DNA of 32,826 bases from a virus, in the IMG/VR virus record IMGVR_UViG_3300021171_000035, positions 1 to 32,826 of that record; one strand, 5' to 3'. Within the stretch, counting starts at the first letter, position 1, and every line of letters begins with the position of its first letter. Both the position numbers and the translations under genes were made by a program. This document shows positions 1-8,100 of this stretch, in pieces. A model generated the notes under the pieces. The model was not told the DNA's origin and ran no database searches. It saw nothing but the letters and a program-made list of their open reading frames with translations.

Positions 1-1
1 T

Positions 2-175
2 TACAAAGATAAATTACGGAAAAACTCTAATAACCGGGCGTGGAAGGCGGCTAATAGAGACAAGGTGCGCGCAAGTGATCTACGTTACCGCACTGAGAAC
101 GCAGAACGCGTTCGTGAGTTGGTGCCGGTCGTGCAACTCAAAAAAGAACGCATTAGATCCTTTGGAGTACTCTAA
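2..175 (+). CDS. C-terminal end of an unknown basic protein (5' truncated by window edge)
   Basis: An open frame enters from the left edge and stops with TAA at 173-175, giving 57 visible residues. They are rich in Arg, Lys, Asn and Glu and carry spaced N-x-x-R / R-Y-R-x-x-N units, for example NRAWKAANRDKVR and LRYRTENAERVRE. Such heptad-like basic repeats occur in the helical parts of some phage HNH-type and other nucleic-acid-binding proteins, but no catalytic motif is visible here. The small terminase subunit often lies at this position, before the large subunit; nothing in the visible piece proves that. The surrounding DNA is more A+T-rich than the rest of the window, which is compatible with a mobile or recently acquired gene. 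Function not assigned. Confidence 0.45.
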   Translation, partial: YKDKLRKNSNNRAWKAANRDKVRASDLRYRTENAERVRELVPVVQLKKERIRSFGVL

Positions 176-213
176 ACTAATAGGCCTTTTGTTATGATTA
201 CCGGAGTACCGCG

Positions 214-384
214 ATGACAGAGTGCGGTGGAATGAGAACAGCGTCGCTTATTCTGCAACTGCTGTCTGTTGTGGGATTGTATTGCATACTGTGGCTTGGA
301 CTGAGTGAGAGTTGTACTGACTATTATTATCCCAAGGGATTGTGCCGACCATATTTCTGGATAGTGGGGCCTCCGTGGCGATGA
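214..384 (+). CDS. Small aromatic-rich single-span membrane protein
   Basis: A 56-residue ORF starts at ATG 214 after a GGAG ribosome site (203-206, spacing 7) and ends at TGA 382-384. The stop overlaps the ATG at 381 of the terminase in an ATGA junction, so it is probably translated and couples terminase translation. Residues about 9-31 (ASLILQLLSVVGLYCILWLG) form one hydrophobic segment, followed by an aromatic, cysteine-containing tail (YYY, FW, PPW). No family is recognised. It belongs to a loose set of Trp/Tyr-rich microproteins scattered between structural genes in this window (4982, 18365, 20068, 30179, 32294 minus). An inner-membrane location is inferred from the hydrophobic segment only. 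Confidence 0.6.
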   Translation: MTECGGMRTASLILQLLSVVGLYCILWLGLSESCTDYYYPKGLCRPYFWIVGPPWR

Positions 385-1730
385 CCGCTGAGATCATCAA
401 CCTCGGCTACAAGTCACGCTCGATATTCGCCGGCTTCCACAAACGTGTGCAGCGGTGGGCCTGCAATATTTGCCATCGTCGTGTCGGAAAGACCTATGCG
501 GCGATCATGGACACCATCGACCGTGCATTATCCCTCAAGTTGCCCAATGGCAGGTTCCACTACATCGCACCACTGCGCAATCAGGCCAAGACTGTCGCAT
601 GGGATTATCTACAAGCGTTCACTGCGCAAGTTCAGGCTTCCCCACCAAACCAAGCCGAGCTCAGAGTTGATCTGATCAACGGCTCTCGCATCACACTGTT
701 CGGCGCCGACAATCCTGATGCACTACGCGGACAGTATTCTGATGGGGTAGTGATCGACGAGTATGCAGACATTGCGCCTAGTGTGTGGAACAAGATTGTA
801 CGACCGATGCTTGCCGACCGCGGTGGGTGGGCGACAATCATGGGCACTATCAAGGGTCGCAACCAACTGTGGGAGTTGTATACTAAGGTGCTTCATGATC
901 CGAGCTGGTACACATCGCTACTGCGTGCGTCGGAAACCGAGGCAGAGCTAACCAAGCTTGATCCGCATTGGCCGGATGAACTGGCCGAGATGAAGCGGAT
1001 GTTGTCGGAGGACGAGTATGCGGCAGAGTTGGAGTGTGACCCATATGCTGCGATCAAAGGCGCGTACTACGGCAAGGAGATGCAGCAAGCTGAGATGGAG
1101 GGGAGGATTTACGAGGATTTGCCTGTTCTTCTTCATGCGCCTGTGCATTGCGCGTGGGATCTTGGCAACGGCGCGAACATGGCCATATGGGCGTTTCAGA
1201 TTGGTGAGAAGGGGCCGCTGATTCATGACTTCATCCAGATTTCGGGTTACTACTTCGATGATTATATACGGGAGTTGGATAATCGGGGCTATCGCGGGCT
1301 TGATTATCTCCCACATGATGCTCGTGTACATTCATTCGAAACCGGCAGAACCCGCGTCCAGACACTGGAGCAAGCCGGACGCAAGCCGTGTCTCATTCCA
1401 AAGCACAAAGCGGACGATGGAATTAACGCCGCAAAGATGACCCTGCGGATATCGAAGTTCAACGCAACCAAGTGTGCGCCGGGGTTAGAGGCATTGCGCC
1501 AGTACAGGCAGGAATGGAATGAGAGAACTCGTGTCTTCCGTGACAATCCTGAACACGATTGGGCTAGTCATGGTGCTGATGCTTTTCGCTACCTGGCTAT
1601 GGCCTGGAAGATGATACGCAACGAGTTGCCGCCCGAGAAGCCAAGGCTATTCATTCCGACCCGCGAGCTCACGATTGCGGACTACGTGAAGTATGGGAAT
1701 AGATCGAGAGATGGGGAGCGCCGGCTATGA
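381..1730 (+). CDS. terL: Large terminase subunit (DNA-packaging ATPase/nuclease)
   Basis: The motor pumps phage DNA into the prohead through the portal and cuts it. Visible in order: Walker A HRRVGKT at residues 32-38 (the family usual is HRRAGKT), Walker B VVIDEYAD with D126-E127, the coupling motif MGTIKG, then an RNase H-like nuclease domain with acidic residues in AWDLG (D260) and SHGADAFRYL (D400). From ATG 381 the length is 449 aa, normal for the family. The frame is also open from GTG 342, whose nearby AAGGG site is only 3 nt away; ATG 381 was chosen because it forms ATGA with the stop of the preceding microprotein and because homologues begin near the GYK-R-S-I-F-x-x-F-H-K-R motif. 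The C-terminus RDGERRL overlaps the ribosome site of the next gene. Confidence 0.95.
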   Translation: MTAEIINLGYKSRSIFAGFHKRVQRWACNICHRRVGKTYAAIMDTIDRALSLKLPNGRFHYIAPLRNQAKTVAWDYLQAFTAQVQASPPNQAELRVDLINGSRITLFGADNPDALRGQYSDGVVIDEYADIAPSVWNKIVRPMLADRGGWATIMGTIKGRNQLWELYTKVLHDPSWYTSLLRASETEAELTKLDPHWPDELAEMKRMLSEDEYAAELECDPYAAIKGAYYGKEMQQAEMEGRIYEDLPVLLHAPVHCAWDLGNGANMAIWAFQIGEKGPLIHDFIQISGYYFDDYIRELDNRGYRGLDYLPHDARVHSFETGRTRVQTLEQAGRKPCLIPKHKADDGINAAKMTLRISKFNATKCAPGLEALRQYRQEWNERTRVFRDNPEHDWASHGADAFRYLAMAWKMIRNELPPEKPRLFIPTRELTIADYVKYGNRSRDGERRL

Positions 1731-2043
1731 TGGATGTTCGCAAGCAAATTACTGACAGACTGCGGCGTAATAGAATGGCCATTGTGAGGGACATGGAAAT
1801 CTTGGCAAGATTGCCTGAACCAAGGCATGCCGTTTGGACCCCTGAGAGACGCAAGAAGATGTCTGATCTAATGAAGGCGCGTCTTGCAGCGAAACGCAAC
1901 GGTGGGTCAATGTTAGAAAAGTTTATGGATGCGTGGAACGCTGCCGTTCGCAATCACTACGAGGCAAGGGACGGGGAGCGGCGGCTATGACGAAACTTTA
2001 TTCTCGAACTTGCGATATTGAGTCTGTGGAGGAGGCGGCTATG
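1712..2043 (+). promoter_or_regulatory. Three copies of a coupling ribosome-binding cassette
   Basis: Three successive starts, at 1727, 1987 and 2041, are preceded by the same short module: a purine block (GGGGAGCG, GGGGAGCG, GGAGGAGG) followed by C-GGCT and then ATG. The first two copies lie inside the ends of the terminase and the 1727 gene, so both proteins end in the same seven residues RDGERRL and both junctions read ATGA. This looks like duplicated stop/start sequence carried with small genes during insertion or duplication. The third copy lies 18 codons inside the 1987 frame and may mark the true start of that gene. Confidence 0.6.
1727..1990 (+). CDS. Small basic protein with NUMOD3-like helix, unknown function
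   Basis: An 87-residue protein starts at ATG 1727 (a second ATG follows at 1730), overlaps the terminase stop, and has a GGGGAG site about 8 nt upstream. It is strongly basic. The central W-T-P-E-R-R-K-K-M-S-D-L-M-K-A-R run resembles the short NUMOD3-type DNA-binding helix of homing endonucleases and some phage proteins (pattern S/T-x-E-x-x-x-K-M-S-x-x-x-K). A related run, S-K-T-F-R-A-A-A-S-E-R-A-K-A-M-W, closes the 14782 protein. The position just after terL and coupled to it suggests a packaging or head-assembly accessory role, but this is inference. No catalytic residues are seen. Confidence 0.6.
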   Translation: MMDVRKQITDRLRRNRMAIVRDMEILARLPEPRHAVWTPERRKKMSDLMKARLAAKRNGGSMLEKFMDAWNAAVRNHYEARDGERRL

Positions 2044-2283
2044 AGCACACCATGGGACAAGCAGCACAACCAGCAAAAGCGGTGGAGAATCGAACCGATG
2101 GACGAGGTCGCTTTGCGGTTCGCCTCGTACTTCTGGCCGGATGAGGATGATTGGTTTGTGATCGCCAAGCGATCGCATGATGGCGTAATTTCGGCCCAGT
2201 TCACGCCGACTAAAAATCGTGAACGCTGGGAGCGGCCGGACCTGGCCATGTTCTATTCGCTGCCGGAGCTCGAAGTCGCATGA
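1987..2283 (+). CDS. Small hypothetical protein, Trp-rich C-terminal half
   Basis: The ORF starts at ATG 1987 in an ATGA junction with the previous gene (GGGGAG 1973-1978, spacing 8) and gives 98 residues. An internal ATG at 2041 has an even stronger GGAGGAGG site (2028-2035, spacing 5) and would give 80 residues; both starts are credible and the downstream one may be the main one. The body contains ASYFWPDEDDWFVIAKRSHDG and WERPDLAMFYSLPE, suggesting a compact alpha/beta fold. No family is recognised. It sits in the coupled string terL - 1727 - 1987 - 2280 - portal, so it is likely expressed with head genes. Confidence 0.6.
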   Translation: MTKLYSRTCDIESVEEAAMSTPWDKQHNQQKRWRIEPMDEVALRFASYFWPDEDDWFVIAKRSHDGVISAQFTPTKNRERWERPDLAMFYSLPELEVA

Positions 2284-2459
2284 CTAGGGGCGCTCAACCT
2301 TATCGCAAGAAGCATTATGACCTGAGGCGGCGGGCGCTGCGGAAGCGGTTTGATCCGTATGAAGACTCGGTGATTTTTGAAAAGCCGCTGCGGCTTTCTC
2401 GCGAAGAGAACGTGCAGTTTCTGAAGACGCTAGAGAGGGAAGTTCGCGTTGGAAAGTGA
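2280..2459 (+). CDS. Very small basic protein between terminase block and portal
   Basis: A 59-residue ORF starts at ATG 2280 in an ATGA junction with the upstream stop and ends at TGA 2457-2459, overlapping the TTG start of the portal by 11 nt. The N-terminal half is very basic (YRKKHYDLRRRALRKRFDP), the C-terminal half is mixed-charge helix. No family is recognised. It closes an otherwise empty 170-nt interval, and the tight overlaps on both sides argue that it is real. Its overlap with the portal start suggests it exists partly to deliver ribosomes to the portal gene, whose TTG start is weak. Confidence 0.55.
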   Translation: MTRGAQPYRKKHYDLRRRALRKRFDPYEDSVIFEKPLRLSREENVQFLKTLEREVRVGK

Positions 2460-4227
2460 CGATCTCGGACTTGGCCCCTCGGACGACGTTAGCGCTTGGC
2501 TCGCTAAGATTGAGTCCGCGCGCAAAGATGACGGGATGGCCAAGTACGAAGAACGCTGCCATCTGATCCGGCGGAAGTATCGCTATGAAGACAGTGCGCT
2601 GGTCAAAACCCGCAAGTATCAGATGCTGTGGTCCAACATTCAGACAATGCAGAGTGCCATTTATGCCAAGCCCCCGCATGCAGTGGTATCGCGTCGATTC
2701 CGTGACCAAGATCCTATTGCGCGGACCGCTACGGAGGTCTTGGAGAGGGCAATCAATTTTACCTTTGACGCGGCCGACTTTGATACAGAGTTCAGAATGG
2801 TCCGCGACGAGTTCCTACTGTACGCCAGAGGTGTCGCAAGAGTTTACTATGAACCAGAGTATGAAACCGAAGACGACTCAAACGAGGAAATCGAAGATGC
2901 CGAAGACATTGTTGGAGATAGAGGAACTTCACACTACGGTAGCGGCGCTCTTGGGGCTACTGCTGGATTTGCAAGCGGCGCACCGGGAGGCCTTGGCGGA
3001 GATATTGGAGGAAGCGGGCCTCAGTTCGGAGGTAGTTATACCTCGCCTGCGGGAAGCGTTGGCAATCTTGGACAAGGCGATCGCGGAAGTCCAGGAGACC
3101 GAGAGCCTAAGCTAAAATTCGAAAATGTCCGCATTCGCTTTGTCCAGCGCGCCGACTTCCGGCATCAACCGGCCAGAGTGTGGTCTGAAGTTGGGTGGGT
3201 TGCGTTCCGGGCGTATTTGACCCGAGCGGAGGTTAAAAAGCGGTTTGGTGATAAAGTTGGCAAGGACATCTCTGTTGATGCCGATCCGGTGGGCAGCGAT
3301 GCAGAGGAGGGACGAGAAGGAAGATCAGGACAGAATGCAGCCGAGAACAAAGCCGTTGTGTGGGAGATATGGAACAAGGCGAAGAATGAGGTTCTATGGA
3401 TTTCTCCGGGCTACGACGACGTGCTTGAGAAAGGCCGTCCCTATCTTAATCTTGATGGCTTCTATCCTTGCCCTTGCCCTACCTATGGCACGCTCACGCC
3501 TGATAGCCTGGTGCCTGTTCCGGATTTTGTATTCTATCAGGATCAGGCTGCTGAGATTGATCAATTAACCGCGCGGATTGGGGCGTTGTCGGATATGCTC
3601 AAGCTCGTGATGTTCTATCCGGCCGGGCCCGGAGGGGAGGGATCGCCGGAAATCGAAAAGGCGCTATCACCAGGGTTTGAGAACAAGGGAATTGCGGTAC
3701 CAAGCAACTTTGCGGCGTTCCTCGAGGGTTCGAAGACGGGCGTGCCGGTGGCATTCCTGCCGACCGATGATACAGCCAAAGTGATTCAGGCGTGTGTCGA
3801 GCTCAGAAAGCAGTTGGTGGAAGATGTCTATCAAATTATCGGAATCTCAGACATTATGCGAGGGGCGACGGATCCGCAGGAAACCGAGGGCGCTCAACAG
3901 CTCAAAGCGCAGTATGGTGGCACGCGAATTAAAGATCGTCAGGCAGAAATCGCCCGCTTCTGTCGAGATATTGCGCGGCTCGTGGGTCAGGTTATCGCCC
4001 AATACTGTTCTCCCCAAACCATCATGGAAATGACCAACATCAAGCTGCCCTCGAAAGTGGACCTGATGATGGCCCAACTGATGCAGGCTAGCGCCGCGGG
4101 GCAAGCTGTACGGGAGCCGCAGCAAGGGATGAACGTAGCCAACATGCCTCGGCCAATACCCCCCACTGGCGCGCCACCGCAGGCCATCCCAAGGCCGCTG
4201 ACGCCAATTCCAATGGGAACGCGATGA
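2449..4227 (+). CDS. Portal protein (head-tail connector vertex), body
   Basis: The protein is predicted to form the dodecameric ring through which DNA enters and leaves the capsid. It has 592 residues from TTG 2449 (GAGGG about 10 nt upstream). The N-terminal third has the usual portal layout: helical KYRYEDSALVKTRKYQMLWSNIQTMQSAIYAKPPHAVVSRRF, then ARTATEVLERAINFTFDAADFDTEFRMVRDEFLLYARG-V-A-R-V-Y-Y-E. The central part contains FVFYQDQAAEIDQLTARIGALSDMLK, and the ring-forming helix includes IMRGATDPQETEGAQQLKAQYGG. Residues about 150-222 are an odd Gly/Ser/Ala-rich insert whose +1 frame encodes a separate helical ORF (2897-3115). The protein ends in a Pro-rich tail just after SKVDLMMAQLMQ; in the relatives I recall, the domain of the next gene follows in the same polypeptide. 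Confidence 0.85.
   Translation: MESDDLGLGPSDDVSAWLAKIESARKDDGMAKYEERCHLIRRKYRYEDSALVKTRKYQMLWSNIQTMQSAIYAKPPHAVVSRRFRDQDPIARTATEVLERAINFTFDAADFDTEFRMVRDEFLLYARGVARVYYEPEYETEDDSNEEIEDAEDIVGDRGTSHYGSGALGATAGFASGAPGGLGGDIGGSGPQFGGSYTSPAGSVGNLGQGDRGSPGDREPKLKFENVRIRFVQRADFRHQPARVWSEVGWVAFRAYLTRAEVKKRFGDKVGKDISVDADPVGSDAEEGREGRSGQNAAENKAVVWEIWNKAKNEVLWISPGYDDVLEKGRPYLNLDGFYPCPCPTYGTLTPDSLVPVPDFVFYQDQAAEIDQLTARIGALSDMLKLVMFYPAGPGGEGSPEIEKALSPGFENKGIAVPSNFAAFLEGSKTGVPVAFLPTDDTAKVIQACVELRKQLVEDVYQIIGISDIMRGATDPQETEGAQQLKAQYGGTRIKDRQAEIARFCRDIARLVGQVIAQYCSPQTIMEMTNIKLPSKVDLMMAQLMQASAAGQAVREPQQGMNVANMPRPIPPTGAPPQAIPRPLTPIPMGTR
2897..3115 (+). CDS. Candidate overprinted gene in +1 frame of the portal gene
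   Basis: A 72-residue ORF lies wholly inside the portal gene. GAGGAA at 2884-2889 gives a well-placed ribosome site for ATG 2897; the stop is TAA 3113-3115. The product is acidic, strongly helical and coiled-coil-like (LEIEELHTTVAALLGLLLDL, REALAEILEEAGL, REALAILDKAIAEVQ). By hand count, third-position G+C is 52/72 codons in this frame but only 26/72 in the overlapping portal frame, which here is low-complexity with 12 of 22 Gly codons as GGA, although Gly-rich genes elsewhere in the window favour GGC. The coding phase therefore seems to switch to this frame. Caution: Gly-rich DNA read one base later naturally yields Ala/Glu codons. No homologue is recognised. Confidence 0.5.
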   Translation: MPKTLLEIEELHTTVAALLGLLLDLQAAHREALAEILEEAGLSSEVVIPRLREALAILDKAIAEVQETESLS

Positions 4228-4982
4228 TAGGAGGAATGAATGTCCCTCAAGGACCTGGAGCGGGAGCAATGGGACCGCCTGGGGGCGGCTTACCTGGCGC
4301 GCCGCAAGGAAATGGAATTGGCGCGAGGCCCGCTGGTCCGCCTACTCAGGAGGATGTCTTTGGGCTGCTCAAAAAGCCAATCAGCAGATTTTTCAAGATC
4401 GATATCGAAACCGACTCAACCGTCGCCGGCGATGAAAGCCAAGAAAAGCAGGACCGAACAGACTTCATCGAAGCAGTGACCAAGTTTATGGAATCATGGG
4501 GCCCTATGGCCATACAGAAACCGGAACTAGCGCCGCTCGCTGGGCAATTGCTGCTGTTCGGAGTGCGTGGGTTCCGAATTGGCCGTGAGCTCGAAGAAGT
4601 GATCGAAGAGACAGTTGATCGGATGGGGCAGGCGCCGCAGGGGCAGCAAGAGGATCCGAAGGTTACGGCCGAAAAGATCAAGATCCAGGGCGCCCAGATC
4701 AAGGCGCAGGGCGAACAGCAGAAAGCCCAAACGGAGGCGCAGACCAAGCAACAAGAATCCGCAATCAAGTTGCGCGAAATCATCATTAAATCGCAAGCCG
4801 AAATGCAAGAGGCTCAAATGAAGCTTGCAGCTCTCGAGCAAGAGCACGGCCACAAGCTCGCAGAGGGACAAATGGCCCACGCTGCCGCGATGGACCAAAT
4901 GGCGATAGAGCGGCAGAAAGCACAAGTAGCGGCAATGCCTAAATGGCCCTCTGGCCCGACGGGCAACGATCAGGGCTTCTGA
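4224..4982 (+). CDS. Portal C-terminal domain / coiled-coil protein encoded separately
   Basis: The 252-residue ORF starts at ATG 4224 in an ATGA junction with the portal stop (an in-frame ATG also at 4236). After a Gly/Pro linker, residues about 45-135 contain GLLKKPISRFFKIDIETDST, then KQDRTDFIEAVTKFMESWGP, and LAPLAGQLLLFGVRGFRIGRELEEVIEETVD. I recall the signature F-x-I-D-I-E-T-D-S-T as the C-terminal domain of larger podovirus-type portal proteins, so this appears to be the missing end of the portal. Residues about 140-235 are a long Gln/Lys/Ala/Glu coiled coil. The product probably joins the portal ring as a separate subunit or clip/barrel extension; alternatively a recent frameshift or inserted DNA split one gene. 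Confidence 0.75.
   Translation: MIGGMNVPQGPGAGAMGPPGGGLPGAPQGNGIGARPAGPPTQEDVFGLLKKPISRFFKIDIETDSTVAGDESQEKQDRTDFIEAVTKFMESWGPMAIQKPELAPLAGQLLLFGVRGFRIGRELEEVIEETVDRMGQAPQGQQEDPKVTAEKIKIQGAQIKAQGEQQKAQTEAQTKQQESAIKLREIIIKSQAEMQEAQMKLAALEQEHGHKLAEGQMAHAAAMDQMAIERQKAQVAAMPKWPSGPTGNDQGF
4240..4479 (+). CDS. Candidate overprinted gene at the portal / portal C-domain junction
   Basis: A 79-residue ORF starts at ATG 4240. The only strong ribosome site at this junction, AGGAGG at 4229-4234, lies 5 nt before this ATG; the overlapping 4224 frame has only a weak site. The first 39 codons give a charged helix (MSLKDLEREQWDRLGAAYLA and on to LVRLLRRM), with G/C at third positions in 33/39 codons against 17/39 for the overlapping Gly/Pro-rich 4224 frame. 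After about 4357 this bias disappears and the rest (Ser/Lys-rich, to TGA 4479) looks like read-through of the conserved portal-domain DNA. It is in the same frame as the upstream portal gene, 12 nt after its stop. It may be a true small gene or the remnant of an inserted coding segment. Confidence 0.5.
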   Translation: MSLKDLEREQWDRLGAAYLARRKEMELARGPLVRLLRRMSLGCSKSQSADFSRSISKPTQPSPAMKAKKSRTEQTSSKQ

Positions 4983-5113
4983 TGATTCCGCTGTGGCTGC
5001 AATATGTATGCGATGGGGCAGCATGGACCTGCTACCCGAGGGCGTGGCTGCAACCGTATAGTTGGTACATTTGGATTTGGCCTATGGCGGTGGTGAAATG
5101 GTCCAGCAAATAA
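4982..5113 (+). CDS. Trp-rich microprotein
   Basis: A 43-residue ORF starts at ATG 4982, sharing bases with the upstream stop (TGATG), with AGGG upstream, and ends at TAA 5111-5113 just inside the following fibre gene. Seven of 43 residues are Trp (LWLQY, AAWTCYPRAW, YSWYIWIWP). The C-terminal half is hydrophobic and could insert in or lie on the membrane. It fills the whole gap between the portal C-domain gene and the GH43-like fibre and overlaps the latter by 16 nt, a coupling arrangement. No family is recognised; compare the other Trp-rich microproteins of this window. Confidence 0.5.
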   Translation: MIPLWLQYVCDGAAWTCYPRAWLQPYSWYIWIWPMAVVKWSSK

Positions 5114-8100
5114 ACATCAACATGAACCCGCTTACGCCAGGCGTGCGTAATGCGCAGATGATCAATGATCCGCTATTTCCAAACGTGATCCCGTGCAATT
5201 TTAACGCCGACCCGACTGTACCCGGGGTGATGCAAGTCACCCTAACCGACGATCCCCTAGCGCCAAATCTGCTCTATTTCATCGATAGCGACGACACGAC
5301 GTTGCAGCCGCCTGGATTCCCTGATGTTCAAATCCTCGGAACTCTGATCGGAACTGGGCTTCTAGATACCGGCACAGGTGACGCTACGAACCTGCTTCAA
5401 TCCTCGCAGCAGTCGTTTAACATTCCGGTCGGGGATTGGGTCAATTCAGCGGTTACGACGATTGATACCATTGCAACCGATCCCCTAAGCACCACAACTG
5501 CCTCGACCATCACCGAAACGGCGGTAACATCGACCCACTATGTGCAACAAGGATTCCAGACCGCCGTCGTGACGGAGGTCTCGTTCTCGGTCTACCTGAA
5601 ACAGGGAATAAGGACACGGGCGCAGCTGTTTCTAAAAGACTCTATGACGACGACGAACAGCGCCACGGCAACGTTCGATCTCGCTGGCGGGGTGGTCGGA
5701 ATTGCTGCGGCAGCAGTCGGGACATGGACGACGCCTCTCGCCACCATTACGGCCGAGGCGAACGGGTTTTATCTCTGCACCCTTTCGGCCACCTTCACCG
5801 GTGGCTCAGGGAGCTACTTCTGCCTGGTCTACGCGGACAATAGCAGCGGCGTGTTAGGCTCAAGCATCAGTTACCTGGGCAGCACGGCGGGCGTCGCCCT
5901 GACGATATGGGGCGCGAAGGTCAACACTGGCGTTCCGGCCGCGTACACGGTCAAGAATACGAGCCTACTTGGCGCGGTCGGGACTACGGTTCAGCAACAG
6001 TTCCAGCCGAATGGGACAACTACGGCATTTTGGGGAACCCAGACGGATAACGCTTGGATAGGCTTCGATGCCGGGGTGCCGGTTCAGTGGACACGCTACC
6101 GGTTCGCGCCACGGCCCTCATCGGCCACAACCCAGACCTATCCGAACGCGCCGGACTACGCGGCGTTCATCGTCGGAACGGTCGTTCAGACCGATGTGGC
6201 GGATTCGACCTTTGCGACACCAACGCTCGCGGACACAATAACCGGCTCGCCCTATTATCCTCGTTATTGGTTGGCCGAACGGCCGATATCCGCTTCCCTA
6301 GCCCAAGCGCGCTATATCCGGATGAAGACTCCTTCAAACGTTTACGGCGGCATTTCCGCATTCCAGGTATTCGCCAAGATCGGAACGACAGCCAATGCGC
6401 GCCCGGTCGAACCTGTCATCACCCCTAACGGAGGGCGATATCCTGGGCTGACGACGCTCGTCACCATGCAGAGCAGCCAAGGGGCTAAGATCTATTACAC
6501 CATTGGCCAGGGCTCCACCCCCGCAGACCCGACCACCTCCAGCGCGCTTTATACCGGTTCGTTCAGCGTCACGATCTCGGCCGGCTCCTATGCTGTCGTC
6601 AAGGCGATGGCAAACATGGCTGGGCTCTCGACGCCTAACTCTACGGTCATAACCTCGGCCCCATACTACGGCTACGGCTACGCGCCGGCGGATAATTGGT
6701 ACGATCACATCGGCCAGCTAATCGAGGCCCACTCGGGGAGCATCATATGGGACCCAAATTCCAAGTACTACTATTGGATGGGGCAGTTTCAGAATATCAA
6801 TTCGATCCAGAGACCTGGGCATGTAGGAGAACCTAACGGGTTCCCTGATACTTTCTTGTATCGTTCAACTGATCTAATGAACTGGACGAATATGGGCAGT
6901 GTGTTGCCAAATGTGTCGCCTACCTTGTTCATTGGCGGCAGATATCACTTAATGTACAATGCGCTGAATAACAACTATGTTGTATGGCTGCAGCCGCAGG
7001 ATAATGCCGGTAACTCCACACTGTTCGAGGCTAACACCCCAATAGGAGGCGGCAACATACTGACCGGCTGGGCGTGGAACATGACGCCTATCATCTCCAA
7101 CACGTTCTACGATTACGACCTGTTTCTCGACAGTGACGGAATCAGTATGTATTGTTTTTGGCGCAACGGCATATCGACCGACATGAGAGTACAGCAACTC
7201 AATACCAGTTACACCGGGTTCACTGGTTCGCCTACGATCATTCCGTATGTGGACACTACGCGCGAGGGTCCCGCATTCTTCAAGTATCCCTATGCGGCAG
7301 GCGGTACGTACTTCATTGTCACATCAGTGAATATCCCATACGACTCAGTGGGAGTGGATGCAAACTTAAGATATATCGTGAACACTGGCGCGACGCCACT
7401 TGCCAATAACTGGACGCCTCTCGACGGCTCGCTTGCGTTTGCCTCAGATCCGTTCGGGGGCAATTACAACTTCCAACCGACCCATGCTTTCGTTCCGCAA
7501 GGCAAGGTTCAGCCGGTGATAATGGGAGACTTCTGGCATAATGACCAGAACTACAATAGCCGCTATGTCTTCGCGCCGGTTGTCTGCATAGGCCAGCAAA
7601 TGACGATTCAGACCCCTACCTCATGGGACCCGAGTCAGCTTGCATCGGCATACACTCTGAACACTCTCAATCTGACAGCTAATGCGTTCACCGCAGGAAG
7701 CGCACAAGGGACCGCAATAGGCGGTATACAGGGGACCTTCCAAAGCTCTGGGCTTGGCTTGCTCGACAGCCATGGCGGCGCGGTTCAATTGAGCGGGTTC
7801 AACCTTCAAGTTGGCCCCACGCCTCCCGCGGGCGCCGGAACGTTCAATATCACACTGCAGGAGACAATCTCACCAGGTACCAACTCACCGAACAATACGG
7901 TGCTGTCGATCAATGAAGTGGCGGCGGGCGGATATCTGAGCGGGGCGGTGTCAACCGGGACAACCACAACGTTCCTTAACCTGACCAGTCTAGGGAGTGT
8001 CGATTGGGCAGCCTTCGGCTACAATTCGAGCGCTGCCTCGATCGAGCGGAAGTCAACCGGCGGATCTCTGATAAGCACTCTTACTGCGGTCGGAGGGGTG

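Noticed and set aside
2585-2896. Upstream extension of the portal nested ORF back to ATG 2585
   Set aside because: The portal frame here is conserved and has normal codon bias; the extension looks like a shadow, and only the part from 2897 has a ribosome site and switched bias.
4615-4821. Arg/Lys-rich 68-residue ORF inside the portal C-domain gene
   Set aside because: It is the out-of-frame reading of a Gln/Lys/Ala coiled coil, with no ribosome site and an implausible composition.
6054-6428. 124-codon alternative frame inside the GH43-like gene
   Set aside because: No ribosome site, and the product is Arg/His-rich shadow sequence; the main frame has clear domain structure.
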